Positions 35,801 through 46,400 of a stretch of DNA of 64,000 bases are shown here, piece after piece; within the stretch, counting starts at the first letter, position 1, and each line of letters begins with the position of its first letter. Source of the DNA: Mortierella alpina (Eukaryota > Mortierellomycota > Mortierellomycetes > Mortierellales > Mortierellaceae); NCBI GenBank assembly GCA_029449245.1, contig JANATF010000006.1, positions 310,001 to 374,000 of the forward strand. Direction: 5' to 3'. Below the pieces are notes generated by a model. The model was not told the DNA's origin and searched no databases. It was given only the letters and a program-made list of their open reading frames with translations. The position numbers and the translations under genes are program-made.

Positions 35801-37241
35801 TCATGCGGTCAAGGAACTACCTGTCCCGACGTACCTGTGGAATCGGTATGCTCATCAGCTGGATGCGGACGCAAGAGCCGAGTGTTTGGAACACTGTGCC
35901 TTGGAGCATTTTGAGATCGATCCTACTCATAGTATTGGCCTCGATCCGGCGCAGCTGGCACTCGTTCTCTACAAGAAACTTCTGGGCTTGCCTTTGCCAT
36001 ATTCCTACGAGTCACCACCGACAAAGCACAGCACTACAGCCTGCAAGACGGATGTCTTCTTATGGATGAACTACTTGTCGTTGCTGGCTCTTCGATCGCA
36101 GCCCGACAGTCTAATCGCCGAGTTGGAGTCGGCATTCTCGGCAGCAATCGATACCTTAACTGGAGCCAGTAAGGAATTGCTGCAGACAGAGTAAGCAGAC
36201 TGGGATATTGCGATCTCTGTTACGCTTTTGGAGGCAAGCTTGGTGCGTTGCTATGATTATGCTAATGTGGTGTCTATGCGCAATACTCTAGGTTCGCCAT
36301 CCACTTAATCATGAAGGGTGTGGAGAAAGCAGATGCTAGTATCAACGCAATTGTGGCGGCCGCAATGGACAGGATCGTTGTGTCGAGGTCCAATCCTTAC
36401 GACCGCAGTACCATGGAAGAAGGTCAAGTTCTACCTGTGAACGATTTTACGATGCTTGACAGGATCGTACAAGGCATTTGGACACGGATGGACCAAGATC
36501 ATGGCGCACTTCGGATGGATATCATGAATGCATTCTTACGACTCTATCCCACCAACCCAAGCATTTATCTTTGGTAAGACTTCTTCCTTCTCATTTCTGG
36601 GCTATGCTTTTGCCGACACATTGGTGACTGGTACTCAAAATCTTTTCGTACGCTTGTAGGGCTGGCGAGGCTGCTGAGGGTCTTGGACAAGGAGGACGAT
36701 GCCGAAAAATCCTTCTGACTTGCCTGCAAAGATTCCCTTTCTCTGACTACGTTTGGAAACGGTTTGTATTTTTGATGCTGTCGAAAACACGTTTTCTTTT
36801 CACAGCTGCATGCTTGTTTGTTTATGATGAAGCATGGACGGTGATCTCAATATTCTTTCTTGCCTCTCCTTTATCCCTGAACGACTTTCCTTCTGGCCGC
36901 TCTGGATACGAATATTTTAGTATAATTGACGTCTTTCACTACGCGGGATCGGACGACATCAAGCACCTGATTACGGAAGCCAGCCACTTTTCTGCTCGTG
37001 CAGCTAGGCTGAGCAAGATGGTACGTTTTTTAAGGATTGAACAAGATGGCATATCACATAGACCAGCTGACTGTCTGCATTGATTTGTGTATATACGCTT
37101 TAGCCTGTACTGCCATTGACAAGACCAAGACTCGAGGACCAAGGATCGCCCTCAGCACATGCAGCCAGTCAGGACAATGGTCAGCATCGGCACCAAATTC
37201 AAGAGACGGACGAAACTGTCGACATGGACATGGATAACTAG
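29825..37241 (+). CDS. ZFC3H1/Red1-type RNA-surveillance zinc-finger protein, 10 exons, 2,173 residues
   Basis: Exons 29825-30558, 30642-30844, 30952-33273, 33364-34870, 34961-35666, 35763-36190, 36292-36573, 36660-36761, 36921-37020 and 37104-37241 all join in phase. The N-terminal ~800 residues are low-complexity (Gln/Ser/Pro) with a polyproline tract near 31680-31760. A coiled coil follows (about residues 900-1070). The short zinc finger CLFELSGGTCNDDTCLSQH is at about residue 1325, in the zf-C3H1 C-x8-C-x4-C-x3-H spacing. The last ~700 residues are helical HAT/TPR-like repeats (DDPSSESAWCQYAMNQ, LTLNPRSEFLWSLYLDL, YVWKR). In animals ZFC3H1 bridges the MTR4 helicase to polyadenylated nuclear RNA for exosome decay; fission-yeast Red1 does this in MTREC. 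This gene keeps the long animal-like layout. It begins 197 bp after the Nnf1 stop. Confidence 0.8.
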
Positions 37242-38101
37242 ATTCGTTGCAATGGCGGGCTGTTTTTTTTTATTTTTTTATTTGCTGCTTACTTTTCGTG
37301 CCAGATCGCTCTTATTTCGTCGTTATACTTTCATTCAAGGAACTCGGTCAGCATTTCTCGGCGGTGGCAAGAATCAACGTAAGCCTCTTCAAGTCATGGA
37401 ACACGATGGTGCTATACCCTTTCTGCGACGAGCGGCCCTGTTTTGAGCCCGCGTTCGCTGCGTTACTGATAACGATTCGCATCTTCAGACATCTGTTGAA
37501 TTTATCTTTCTAGGACCCTACCTCACCCCCATTTCCCTCTCATTCTTTTACACTCCTCTCTCTTTTTGTGTATGTGTGATTGTTCGTTCTTCCGACACTG
37601 CACACAGGCGCGTTTAGTCAACCAGTTGACTATGGGCGTTACAGACAGGAAGTAAGACTTAAAAGACCAACAAACACAGAAAGGCGCCACATTCCGTCAT
37701 GACTTTCTTGATCGACTCGCTTTCATTTCGTTTGTCATCAAGCAGTTGTGATGGGATGTGGAACACGGAGACCAGCAGATAAAGACAAAGAAAAGAGAAC
37801 TGAACAGTCTGCGGCAAGGCTCCAGGATACCATGTGCAGTGCAAAAAGATCCTATAGCAAATAAAAAACAAACCAAAAAAAAAAAATTGCCCCAGTGGCA
37901 AGTTCTTTCCTGGGAGGCGCATGCGATACGGGCGCCTCAAAAATATGAAGAGAACAAGTAAATGGTCAACTGTAGCAGAACAACCAACAGGACACTCTCG
38001 TTGCAGGAGTTGGAGTTGAAAGATGAAAGAAAAAAATGATACCACGAAGCAAAGAAAAACTCAAAAATGCTCATATGATGAAGACGCACCAACAAAAATA
38101 A
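37242..38101. other. Intergenic region before the tRNA pair
   Basis: About 860 bases of 3' flank of the ZFC3H1-like gene, with T-rich and later A-rich tracts (poly-A near 37875-37890). No gene was recognised on either strand. Confidence 0.55.
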
Positions 38102-38184
38102 TGAAGAGAGTGGGATTTGAACCCACGCCTACGAATAGACCGCGGCCTTAACGCGGCGCCTTAGACCAACTCGGCCATCTCTCC
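38102..38184 (-). tRNA. tRNA-Leu (anticodon AAG)
   Basis: The minus-strand sequence folds as a class II tRNA of 83 nt. The acceptor stem GGAGAGA pairs with TCTCTTC, with one G-T pair. The D-arm is GCCGAGTTGGTCTAAGGC. The anticodon stem CCGCG/CGCGG carries the loop TTAAGGC, so the anticodon is AAG (34-36). There is a long variable arm, and the T-arm is GTGGG-TTCAAAT-CCCAC. The discriminator base is A. The anticodon and long arm both fit leucine. No intron. Confidence 0.95.
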
Positions 38185-38388
38185 AGATTAATAAGCCACA
38201 AGATTAAGACCATTATGGATCATGGGCACTGTCCAGTCAATTAGAGAGGGTTGAGCCAGTGAATTGACAATTTGGTGTGGATTTAAGGTTTAAGGACTAC
38301 TCCTTATTTCCAAACTGTATAGATTCCAGGCACCAGGTCCGATTTTCCGATCCCGTCGTCCGTCGGGACTTCTTCAAGCATCCTTCAA

Positions 38389-38461
38389 GCTTTCTTAGCT
38401 CAGCCGGCAGAGCGTCAGTCTCATAATCTGAAGGTCGTGAGTTCGATCCTCACAGAGAGCA
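38389..38461 (+). tRNA. tRNA-Met, elongator (anticodon CAT)
   Basis: A 73-nt cloverleaf. The acceptor GCTTTCT pairs with AGAGAGC, the D-arm is GCTCAGCCGGCAGAGC, and the anticodon loop CTCATAA gives CAT. The T-arm is GTGAG-TTCGATC-CTCAC and the discriminator is A. The normal TTCGATC T-loop and the G1-C72 pair indicate the elongator rather than the initiator Met tRNA. No intron. It is divergent from the tRNA-Leu about 200 bp away. Confidence 0.94.
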
Positions 38462-38655
38462 CTTTTTGCCTTTTGCGCCAGGTTCCAGGGGCCCTGGGGC
38501 CCCGCTGAACGAAGCTTGAAGTGAGCATGAAGTTTTGGACAAGAACACATGCGACGAGCCATTTTTTGTCTCTGCGAGTAAGCCCTGACACTGAGGGAGG
38601 GTGCAGCAGGCTGCAGAGGGTGTTTCAATAAGGGTACGCCTGGTGGGGTGGAAGT

Positions 38656-39340
38656 TCAATGATGCATGGCACGGAGGAATGGGATGCAGCTATGGTTTTT
38701 TGGGAAATCGATGTCGTGGAATGAGTATGGTCTTGCTTTGAAATTCAGCAACCGATGAGTCAAAGAGATCTTGAGCGGAAGCAGGACGAGAGCCGCAGTT
38801 TCGGTGCTGTGGTGGTGTGCGCATAGGCCACGAAGGATTGTCTGCGGCGTGGATATAACCAAATCGATCACTCGGTCCTCGGCTTGGTACATCTGTTCGA
38901 TATGCACCCTGATCCAGGGTGAGTTGCTTTGTGCCTTTTTCTTTCGTGTGTCAAAGAGGAGTTCTTTTAGCCTACGCAAAGAGGCATCGAGACCGATGAT
39001 ACCATCCAGGGTGCTGGCCGCAACTTCACTAGTGACATGGCAGTGCCAGTTTCCCTTTCGACATCTTTCTCTCCCTCTATGCACGCTTTGATATGTTCGT
39101 TGTCACTTAGACACTTGACATCGGAGTACCGGGTGTGATCACCTACATCTGCTGCATCTCCCCCGCCCCTTCGTTTCCTGACGCGTCGGCACTATTCAGC
39201 ATCCACATCCTTGAAGCAGTAACACCTTGGAAGTAGATCCGCGATACCGCCATGAAGCGTCTCTCTCTGCAGTCCAAAGCACGCAAGCCAGCATCAGCGA
39301 CGCCGCCAACACTTTCAAGCGTCCCTTTGAAGAAACGCAT
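38656..39340 (-). CDS. Unrecognised protein, 2 exons (tentative)
   Basis: Two minus-strand frames join in phase. Exon 39340-39147 (MRFFKGTLESVGGVADAGL..., ending AT|GTAGGT) connects to exon 39028-38656 (acceptor GTCACTAG) for 188 residues. The junction reads EMQQ-I-EVAASTLDGIIGLDASLRRLKELL, a helical composition without low complexity. The C-terminal half has hydrophobic segments (VIDLVIST, AALVLLPLKISL) but no clear transmembrane segment or motif, and I do not recognise a family. The bases just before the proposed ATG are CTAACTAG, which is itself a good acceptor, so a further upstream exon may exist and the true start may be elsewhere. A one-in-three phase match could be chance. Confidence 0.35.
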
Positions 39341-40036
39341 CTAGTTAGCTATACACGCAATGGCCGGTTTTTCTTCTCGTCGAGGTTACTGTCCACGTTG
39401 CTGACCAACAACTGGATTCGTAACATCTCTGTGCAGAGGTGCATCTACTACTTTTTTCCGCCTTTCCTTAGTTTTTCGTCATCTGCTTCTCAATCTCTGA
39501 TGTAGCTGGCACTTGTTTCTCGGCGCACTCGCCCCCTCCCTCGATCAAACACACTCGGTAGTTGACAACAGAGCTTACCACCACTTCTCTAGCCAGGAAA
39601 TGGAATCTCGTTTGGGCTTTGACTTCGCCGCCCAGCACTTGAGGATTTTAGAGCTGCCCCTGAACGCACTTGGTCCCTTTTAGACTGAACTGCGCCAGTG
39701 TCTGCCTGATCCGTCATTGGTTGCAAAGGCGAGCCGGGCCACTATTTCGCCTATCAGTTGAACCACTGAACCCCATTAAGACACTCACTGGACATGTAAC
39801 AACGCCAATTTGCATGGTTGGCTATCCCCTTGCACCTCTACGGCGTAAGACTTGGATGTATTCATGCTTCGATGAAGGTCAAAGTCGACAGGAGCTCGGA
39901 TTAAAGTGTGCCTTTACCGACCAAGGAGTACCAGTCTTCTGGAATGTAACATACAAACGTTAATTGTTTGTCACTCCCCAAAAGACGTTGAAGCGCCGAG
40001 GTTTCTATATTTTTTTTTTATTAGTCTGGCTCTGCA
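39341..40036. other. Region without a supported gene
   Basis: About 700 bases. A plus-strand frame ending near 39963 has no family resemblance. If the gene at 38656-39340 has an upstream exon, it lies here. Confidence 0.4.
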
Positions 40037-40723
40037 CTACCATCGACTACTCGTAAATCCAGCATGCTGAGCGAACAAAAACCTCTTCTCCTCAAAGCCC
40101 TCAAGACACTGCGGTAGACAAACATCCACGGGACGATTACACGAGGGTAAGCATTGTATCAACTGGTTCACAGCATACCGAGAATAGATCCTGCAGTATG
40201 ATCCGTTTCCATTGACCCGATAGTTGCGCCGTAAAAACCCCTTCTTGGAGCAATCAAACACATAGTTGTTGTCGTTGTTGTATGAGATCAGATTATCAAA
40301 GAGAACGTCCTTCAAGTCCTTGTAGATGAAAACAACATCGTCGTCCAAGATCATGCAGTAGACCTTGTCGCACAGTTTGAGCGCCTCCACATACAGTGTC
40401 TTGATCTTATCCTCGCCATCCTTGATCCCGGTCTGTTCGAGGTCAAAGTTCTCTAATGAGTATGGGGTGATGGATCCAAAGTCGGTCTGTTCCAGGAGCG
40501 ATTGAATGTTGGCACGTCGGTTGCTGGCGACAACGACAGAGAGTCGCTTCTCGAGCGTTCCAGTGATATCGAGTTTTGGCCTTGATATGAAATATAATGG
40601 CTCCACGTAAAGCGTTATGATCATCAGCATCTGGAAGAGGAGGACCGCGAGGAGGAGAAGGTGTCGTTTCCTTGCCATTGAAAAGAGTTTTGTGCAAAAA
40701 CGAAATATGTTCATGGTGGGCAA
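40037..40723 (-). CDS. Small type II membrane glycosyltransferase-like protein (MGAT4/PGAP4-like)
   Basis: A single frame of 228 residues. A basic N-terminus (MARKRH) precedes one transmembrane segment at about residues 21-45, so the catalytic part should be lumenal (Golgi or ER). The nucleotide-sugar region KVYCMILDDDVVF, with DDD at 127-129, is a GT-A DxD-type metal motif. The C-terminal part contains SYCRIYSRYAVNQLI and ends FAQHAGFTSS. This order resembles MGAT4 (GT54) and PGAP4 transferases, which add GlcNAc or GalNAc to N-glycans or GPI anchors. It is much shorter than those enzymes (over 400 residues), so it is either a minimal variant or has missing 5' sequence. The assignment to a specific family is tentative. 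Confidence 0.6.
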   Translation of the reverse strand: MPTMNIFRFCTKLFSMARKRHLLLLAVLLFQMLMIITLYVEPLYFISRPKLDITGTLEKRLSVVVASNRRANIQSLLEQTDFGSITPYSLENFDLEQTGIKDGEDKIKTLYVEALKLCDKVYCMILDDDVVFIYKDLKDVLFDNLISYNNDNNYVFDCSKKGFLRRNYRVNGNGSYCRIYSRYAVNQLIQCLPSCNRPVDVCLPQCLEGFEEKRFLFAQHAGFTSSRW

Positions 40724-41754
40724 GTATCGCTAAAATAAACAATGGGAAGGAAGGGAGGTTGCAGAGAGAAAGGCAGGGGGAGGAAGGAGGGGGGTTGGCT
40801 TGTTGAGAAAACTGAAAGACATGCAGTAAGAGAAGAAAAGAGGAGAGTGAACGTGAGGTGGCTTCTTTTTTTCAGCCTAAAGTGTGGATCCGTGCCTAGT
40901 CTCTCCTTGGTGTCTCTTTCAGGTGTGTCAGCGTCGTTTCTAAGACTTTGTCGGCGCATAGGGAACGTTTAGTTTATTTACGCTGCCCACGTCTCAATCA
41001 GTACGTATCATCCTCATCGTACCTGGCGGTACGAAGATCCTATAGACTACTGCATGCAATTCTTCTCTAATGTACTTCGGGGTGCAGACATTGCAACAAC
41101 TATCTCAGAGAACCATTGTCAAGAAGCACGAGATAGACTATTCTACAATGACCAGCAGTGTTGAGCAGTTCTCCCAAGGGAGCGCAATCCGTGGATCTCA
41201 TACTCCGTTGCACTCATATGCATGTCAAACGGCCCTCGTTGTAATATATTTTCACTCCACATGAGAGAGGTCGCTGAGGGTCGGAACACACTGATGTCCA
41301 AAGGCTAGTACGTTAGTACCTTTTTTTAAAATCGCGTCGCTAGCCTTTTGGGCGGTGTTGGATCTCCTTCGAGCAGCATGTTCACTCCCGATTTTGTCAT
41401 GTCGCAATGAAAGTAGATCTGCATCAGGCGACTAGACAGGTATGTGGGAGGTTGCCTGACAGATACTACATCCCGAGCGCAGAGACGATGTATGCATGTA
41501 CTCGGCTTTTACTGCACATTACTGATGTTGTGGAGCATCCCCGTGTGCTGTCTATTTTCTTAACTTGCCAGTCTACAGCGAGTTATCAGTTACATCGTAA
41601 GATCATGCGTTCTGTGCGGCAAGCTTTGCTATAAGCCCCATTGGATCGAGACTGATAGTAGCCTTTTGAAGTGTATCTTCCGTGGTGGGGTTGTTTATGA
41701 GAGAACGCACGGACCAAGGCACAGGAAAGGCGTCTAGGCCAATGGACATTTTTG

Positions 41755-41777
41755 TTGACATATGTGACATATGTCAA
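41755..41777. repeat. Inverted repeat, 11-bp arms with 1-bp spacer
   Basis: TTGACATATGT, then a single G, then ACATATGTCAA: two perfectly complementary 11-base arms, flanked on the left by T-rich and on the right by A-rich sequence. It could form a hairpin or a dimeric protein site. Function unknown. Confidence 0.7.
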
Positions 41778-42498
41778 AAAAAATTCTTACAAAAGGGCAG
41801 CTCGCGTCCTCCAGCCCTATGTCCCTATATCCATCGAGGGGTCAACCTTATGATTTGTAGTCATGCCCCTGTTCGCCCTGATTCCACGCGCCCCTTGTTC
41901 CCCGAATCACCAAACTTATGCCGCGACTTGTGTGCCCAAAAGAAGATATGGGGAGTTCTGTCTCTATCCAGTCAGCCAGTACCTTGAACATCTCCCCTAC
42001 TTTTTTTCTACCGTGAGACCTATTCTCTCTCTTGTCCACAATTGCATTCTGCTTTTGCCCTGTCGAGGTTCTCTGCAGAATCATGCGCAAAAATTTAGAT
42101 TTCCGTGAAGCAAGGTTGCATGCCCTTTTTCGCGATTCCATGTGTTACACTAGCAAACTGATTGGCCTCAGGCGCGGGGGAGGATGGGGTTGACTCTTAT
42201 ATTTTTTCACGACCCCCAATGGAAATGGTGTCGCCTCGGTTGACGTTCACACTCCTTGATTTTCGTAATACTCGCAAGGACTAAGGGTGGAGGTAGAAAG
42301 GAGAGCAGTGGTTGTTGATCGTCGTTGTTTTGTTGACTAAAGGTCAGCATTGACCATGGTACACGCCCTCAGTTCAAATGTCTGTTTATGCTGCGAGGGT
42401 GCACTACACCTCGCCTCTTTGCTACATACAAACAGCGTAGATCTATTTCACTCTGAACCAAACCTTTCTACTATTCATAGCCCAAAACGAAGATGGTG

Positions 42499-42515
42499 CC
42501 CCCCCCCCCCCCCCC
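42499..42515 (+). repeat. Poly-C tract (17 C)
   Basis: An uninterrupted run of 17 C, 66 bp upstream of the TATA box of the small secreted-protein gene. Such runs are prone to length change and sequencing error. Confidence 0.8.
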
Positions 42516-42580
42516 TTCCTCTGATTTTGATTCTCTCTCCATGCCTAAAGGACAAAGTCGATTTGGCATCTCTCTTCACA

Positions 42581-42588
42581 TATAAATA
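42581..42588 (+). promoter_or_regulatory. TATA box of the secreted Cys-rich protein gene
   Basis: A strong TATAAATA lies 169 bp upstream of the ATG at 42757, implying a leader of roughly 140 bases with no need for an intron. Confidence 0.6.
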
Positions 42589-42756
42589 GAACCCGGACAC
42601 CCGCCAAACGATCAAATTTCCCTCTAGCAACCCCCCACCCCCTCTCAAGAAGACCCCACGCATCGAGACTCTGTAAACCTATATGATCAGGACTTTCGCA
42701 ATTCCAATTGTACTACATAAAGGACACGATCACTGACATTTGTACCCTCCAGACGA

Positions 42757-43173
42757 ATGTTTGTCCCATCGCCCATCGTCCTCGTTGCTTTCACCTTGCT
42801 GTTCCTTGTTTCAAAGGGTTCCACTCAAGACTGCACGGTGCCGGGACACCATACCTGCTTTGCCTCCACATCAGGCCAACCCCCGCCCGAAATAACGTGC
42901 TGTTCTATTACTTCCACCGCAGGGATCGAAGCAAAGACATGTTACTACGCAACCGAGACTCTTTACGCGGCCGTTGAATCGGTCGCAGTTACCGCGTCTG
43001 ATGTCGGGCATGCTATGATGGACAAGCTGACGGGTATTCTCGTGTCTCTATTGCCTTGCCCAACAGAGGGACTTGAACTTCCTCCTTTCCCCACCTCGTT
43101 GTATGATAAGATGGGCCATAATGCTGCGACGATCACTTCGCAGATGCTGTATCCTACATGCACATGTGGCTAG
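42757..43173 (+). CDS. Small secreted cysteine-rich protein (138 residues)
   Basis: An intronless frame with a classic signal peptide: a short polar start, the hydrophobic core IVLVAFTLLFLV, and a likely cleavage after GSTQ near residue 24. The mature ~114 residues contain eight cysteines (DC, HTC, TCC, KTC, LPC, PTC, TCG), enough for four disulfides. I recognise no domain. The CC pair and four-disulfide count recall hydrophobin-like or other small secreted fungal proteins, but the hydrophobin spacing (C-CC-C-C-CC-C) is not met because only one CC pair is present. It probably leaves the cell or reaches the wall. A TATAAATA box upstream supports it as a real gene. Confidence 0.7.
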   Translation: MFVPSPIVLVAFTLLFLVSKGSTQDCTVPGHHTCFASTSGQPPPEITCCSITSTAGIEAKTCYYATETLYAAVESVAVTASDVGHAMMDKLTGILVSLLPCPTEGLELPPFPTSLYDKMGHNAATITSQMLYPTCTCG

Positions 43174-43420
43174 GTCTTTTAAAAACCATGAAGATCCTGT
43201 TAGGCTAGAGCGCACTTCGCCCACGATAGACAATGCTGTTTTTTTTGGACTTTTTGTATCCATCATGCGTGGTCGCGTACTTGTAGTAGTAGAAAGATTT
43301 GCGGTTTGTATTTTCATATATCCTATTGCACGTTTGCTATTGTGCTGCTGTCGCGTCTGTGATTTCTTTTTTTTGTTGGTTCCTGAGAGGGTCGTTAGTC
43401 ATTATTTTTTTTTTTTTTCA

Positions 43421-46400
43421 TTATGCGTTAACAGACGCGAGCATGGCCTCGAGTTCTGCTTCCGAGACCGCGCCTTGCTCATACAATTCCTCGAGCTCAT
43501 CATCATCCGGCATCACCGTCCTGCCGAATCCAAAGTCGTGCTTCGCATGCGTGATATCCGACTTGAGTGCACCGTCCCACACTTGACTGGCGGATTGCAC
43601 AAATCCTGGCTTCCTGCCCAATCCGAGACTGGAGGTTCCTTTAGGCGACAGGGGCAATGTGGTGGTGGTGGTGGTCTGAAATTGGCTGGATCCTGGAGTG
43701 AGCAGGTACGTTGATGTTGCCAGATCAGCGTGACCACCTGCTTGTGCTGCCGCCTTGTGTCCGTGCAGTCCTCCAGCAGTGGACCGATTGCCCAAGCCAT
43801 TCACGACCAACGCCGGCAACCCGGCGCCTTGTTCTGCATCTTCGCCGTCCTGGGCCATCAAATTGGAAGAAAGGCCGTGTTCGCCATTGGGAGCAGTCTT
43901 GTGCCGGGGTACAAAACCTCGTGTACGATCAAATGCCAGGAGCTGAAGTAGCTGATGAGACTCATTCGCATACTCGAAATCTTCAAAGAGACCACGGTAT
44001 TCGCCATCGGTAAAGATCTGCGGCAGCTCCGTCACACCGCCACTCTTGCGACGGATTCTCATCTTGGCTTCCTCAGAGGTCGCTACATCCACAAAGTCGA
44101 ACGCGATCTCAAGTTGTTCCAGAATATGAGCGATGGCCATCTGAGCGCGCTTGGTCTGGAAGAATTAGGATTTACAGGGATGATGGATTGTTAGCCACGA
44201 TGTCATTGCAGTAGTCCTTCCACTTGTGAATCAAGGAACCGATATGAAGTTTCGCTTACCTTCAAATTGGGGCTGACACTCGATCCATAAATCTGAACGT
44301 GCTTGATCTTGTACCTCTTTGTGTCCTTCAGCCTAAAACAGCGAATGTAGACGACGTCAAAGTATAAGTGTCATGTTAATCACTGCTCATTCGTGGCTGT
44401 TGAAAATCACAATGCTTTTTCAAACCAACTTACATTGCGCTGATCGAGGCAGTGTTTTCAAGATCGTCTGTGAGGTCCTGCACACGTCTCTCCAGGTCTG
44501 CTGTTTCAGCCTCCTTGAGCGCCAAGAGCCTACGGATCTCTTCCACCTCTGCACGGACCAGGGCCAGTTGGTCCTGAGCCTCAGCATTGGCGCGATCCAT
44601 GTCTGCTTCGACCTGGATCTTGGCCGCTCGAACAGTCTGCAGCTCGGATTCGTTCGATTCCACCTTGGCGGCCAATGCGGCATTGACGACAAGGCTTGCC
44701 TCCAGCTCTCCCTTCAGCTTTGCTACTGTCTCTGTATACTCTTGTCTCAGTTGTGCGAGTGTCTCCTCGTGAGCATCCGCTTGGTTCGACAATTGATCCT
44801 TCCACCCCTGGACTTCCAATTCGTGCTTAGTGATGAGCTCGACAACGCGCGTCTCGCCCTCGTCCTCCAGATCCTTGATCTGCTGCGCGAAAGCATCCTT
44901 GAGTTCCTGAATCTCTGATTCTTTGGTCGTTCCTGTGGACTCAATCCTTTCCTCTGCAGCCTGGAGCCTCTCTGCATGCTCCTTGGTCATATCCTGAACT
45001 TGAAGCTCGAGCTTTAAAGTCCATGCAGACTCGATCTCTTCGCGGAGACTCTCCAGAGCCACCGCGTGCTGTGCCACTACCTCGGTATGACTTTCCAGAG
45101 TGGTTGCCAATTGAGCCTCGAGAGTCTTGATAGCCTCACCCTTCTCTTGCTCTGTCAGCTCGCTAGTCTCCCGCAAGATCTAATAGAAGTAAGAAGAAAG
45201 AGATAGAGAGAGGGGCATCAATGCCGGTTGGAAACCAAAAAGCGTTTCGCGGTGTTCGACATTCTGCAAAAAAAAAAAAAAAAAAAAACACTCGTGCAAA
45301 CTAAACATACCCTCAGAGACTCTGCGACAGTGTCCCTCTCCTGTGTCATGGCCAGCAAATGAGCCTCATGCGATTCCTTGAGGCGTGACATCTCTGCTGC
45401 ACTCTCTGTAGCCATAGTTTCCAAAGCTTTTTCATGTTGTTCCTTGGCGGCTTGGAACTGTGTCCTCAAGTCTTCCATCTCCTGCAGGATGTCCTGCGTG
45501 TCCGAAGGAATGGGCTTTCGTTCCTGTTCAGGGACAGACGACAACTCTTCCAGCTGACTCTTCAGTCGCTCCTCCTGCTCCTGAAGAAGTTTGAGCGTTT
45601 GATCGTGCTATCACGAGAGAACAAAAAAAAAAAATGCGCGAATGTGGTCAAGTTAGAGGGGGTTGACGACTATTAAAACAGAGCAAAGAAGAACCTTAAA
45701 GAGAAAAGGGCGCTTAGGGATCTTACCTTTTCCTGCAGTCCTGATAGCTGCGAACTCAGCACCTTGACCTTGCCTGCGTCTGTCATGGGTCGAGTCACGC
45801 GCGATGTAGCAGCGGCTGAGGTGGGGGTGGCGGTTGAGGAAGAAGAGGCCAAGGTCTTGCGGATCGGAGTAGGAGCGGTGGCCTGGGCTGCTGTGGGTCG
45901 AGTGGCTGTGCGGGCGAGAGAGGATGTGCTTGTTGCTTGACGCAATGTTGAGGTTGGAGATGGGTTCGTGGAGCTTATTGTTGTTCTGCGTGCTCCTGAG
46001 AGAGTCGAAGCGCTAGTGGCTCGACCGATGGAACCAGTAGAAGAGGACGTGGTGGATGTCAGAGGTCGGCGGGCGGCAGCGGAGGTCGTCGTCGTTGAGG
46101 CAGTTGTGGTCGTGGATGCGACAGACGCACGGCTTGATGCACGCGTGGCTCCGGGAGTCGAGGATGGGGTATTGCGTGTCGAGGACACAGACGAGACACC
46201 AGAGGTAGAGGCTACCCTTCTTCCAGCACTAGCGAGACTGCGTGCCGATCCAGTGCCTGTGGCACTTGAAGTGGAGGTGGAAAGCGACGGGGTCGAGGGT
46301 GACTTGCGGAGCGAGGATGCTGGAGTGGTTGTGGAGGCGGGTGCCAGTGTCCTATTGGCAGCGACTGCTCGTGCGGTGGATGAGGCGGTGGTGGAGGCGG

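Larger units (their letters stand above)
40724..42756. other. 2-kb gene-poor stretch
   Basis: No frame with family resemblance on either strand. It contains a near-perfect inverted repeat (41755-41777), a 17-base poly-C tract (42499-42515) and the TATA box of the downstream secreted-protein gene. Base composition is less regular than in the coding parts. No transposase, integrase or terminal repeats were found by eye. Confidence 0.5.

Noticed and set aside
38395-38659. Minus-strand frames overlapping tRNA-Met
   Set aside because: They run through the tRNA sequence and have no family resemblance.
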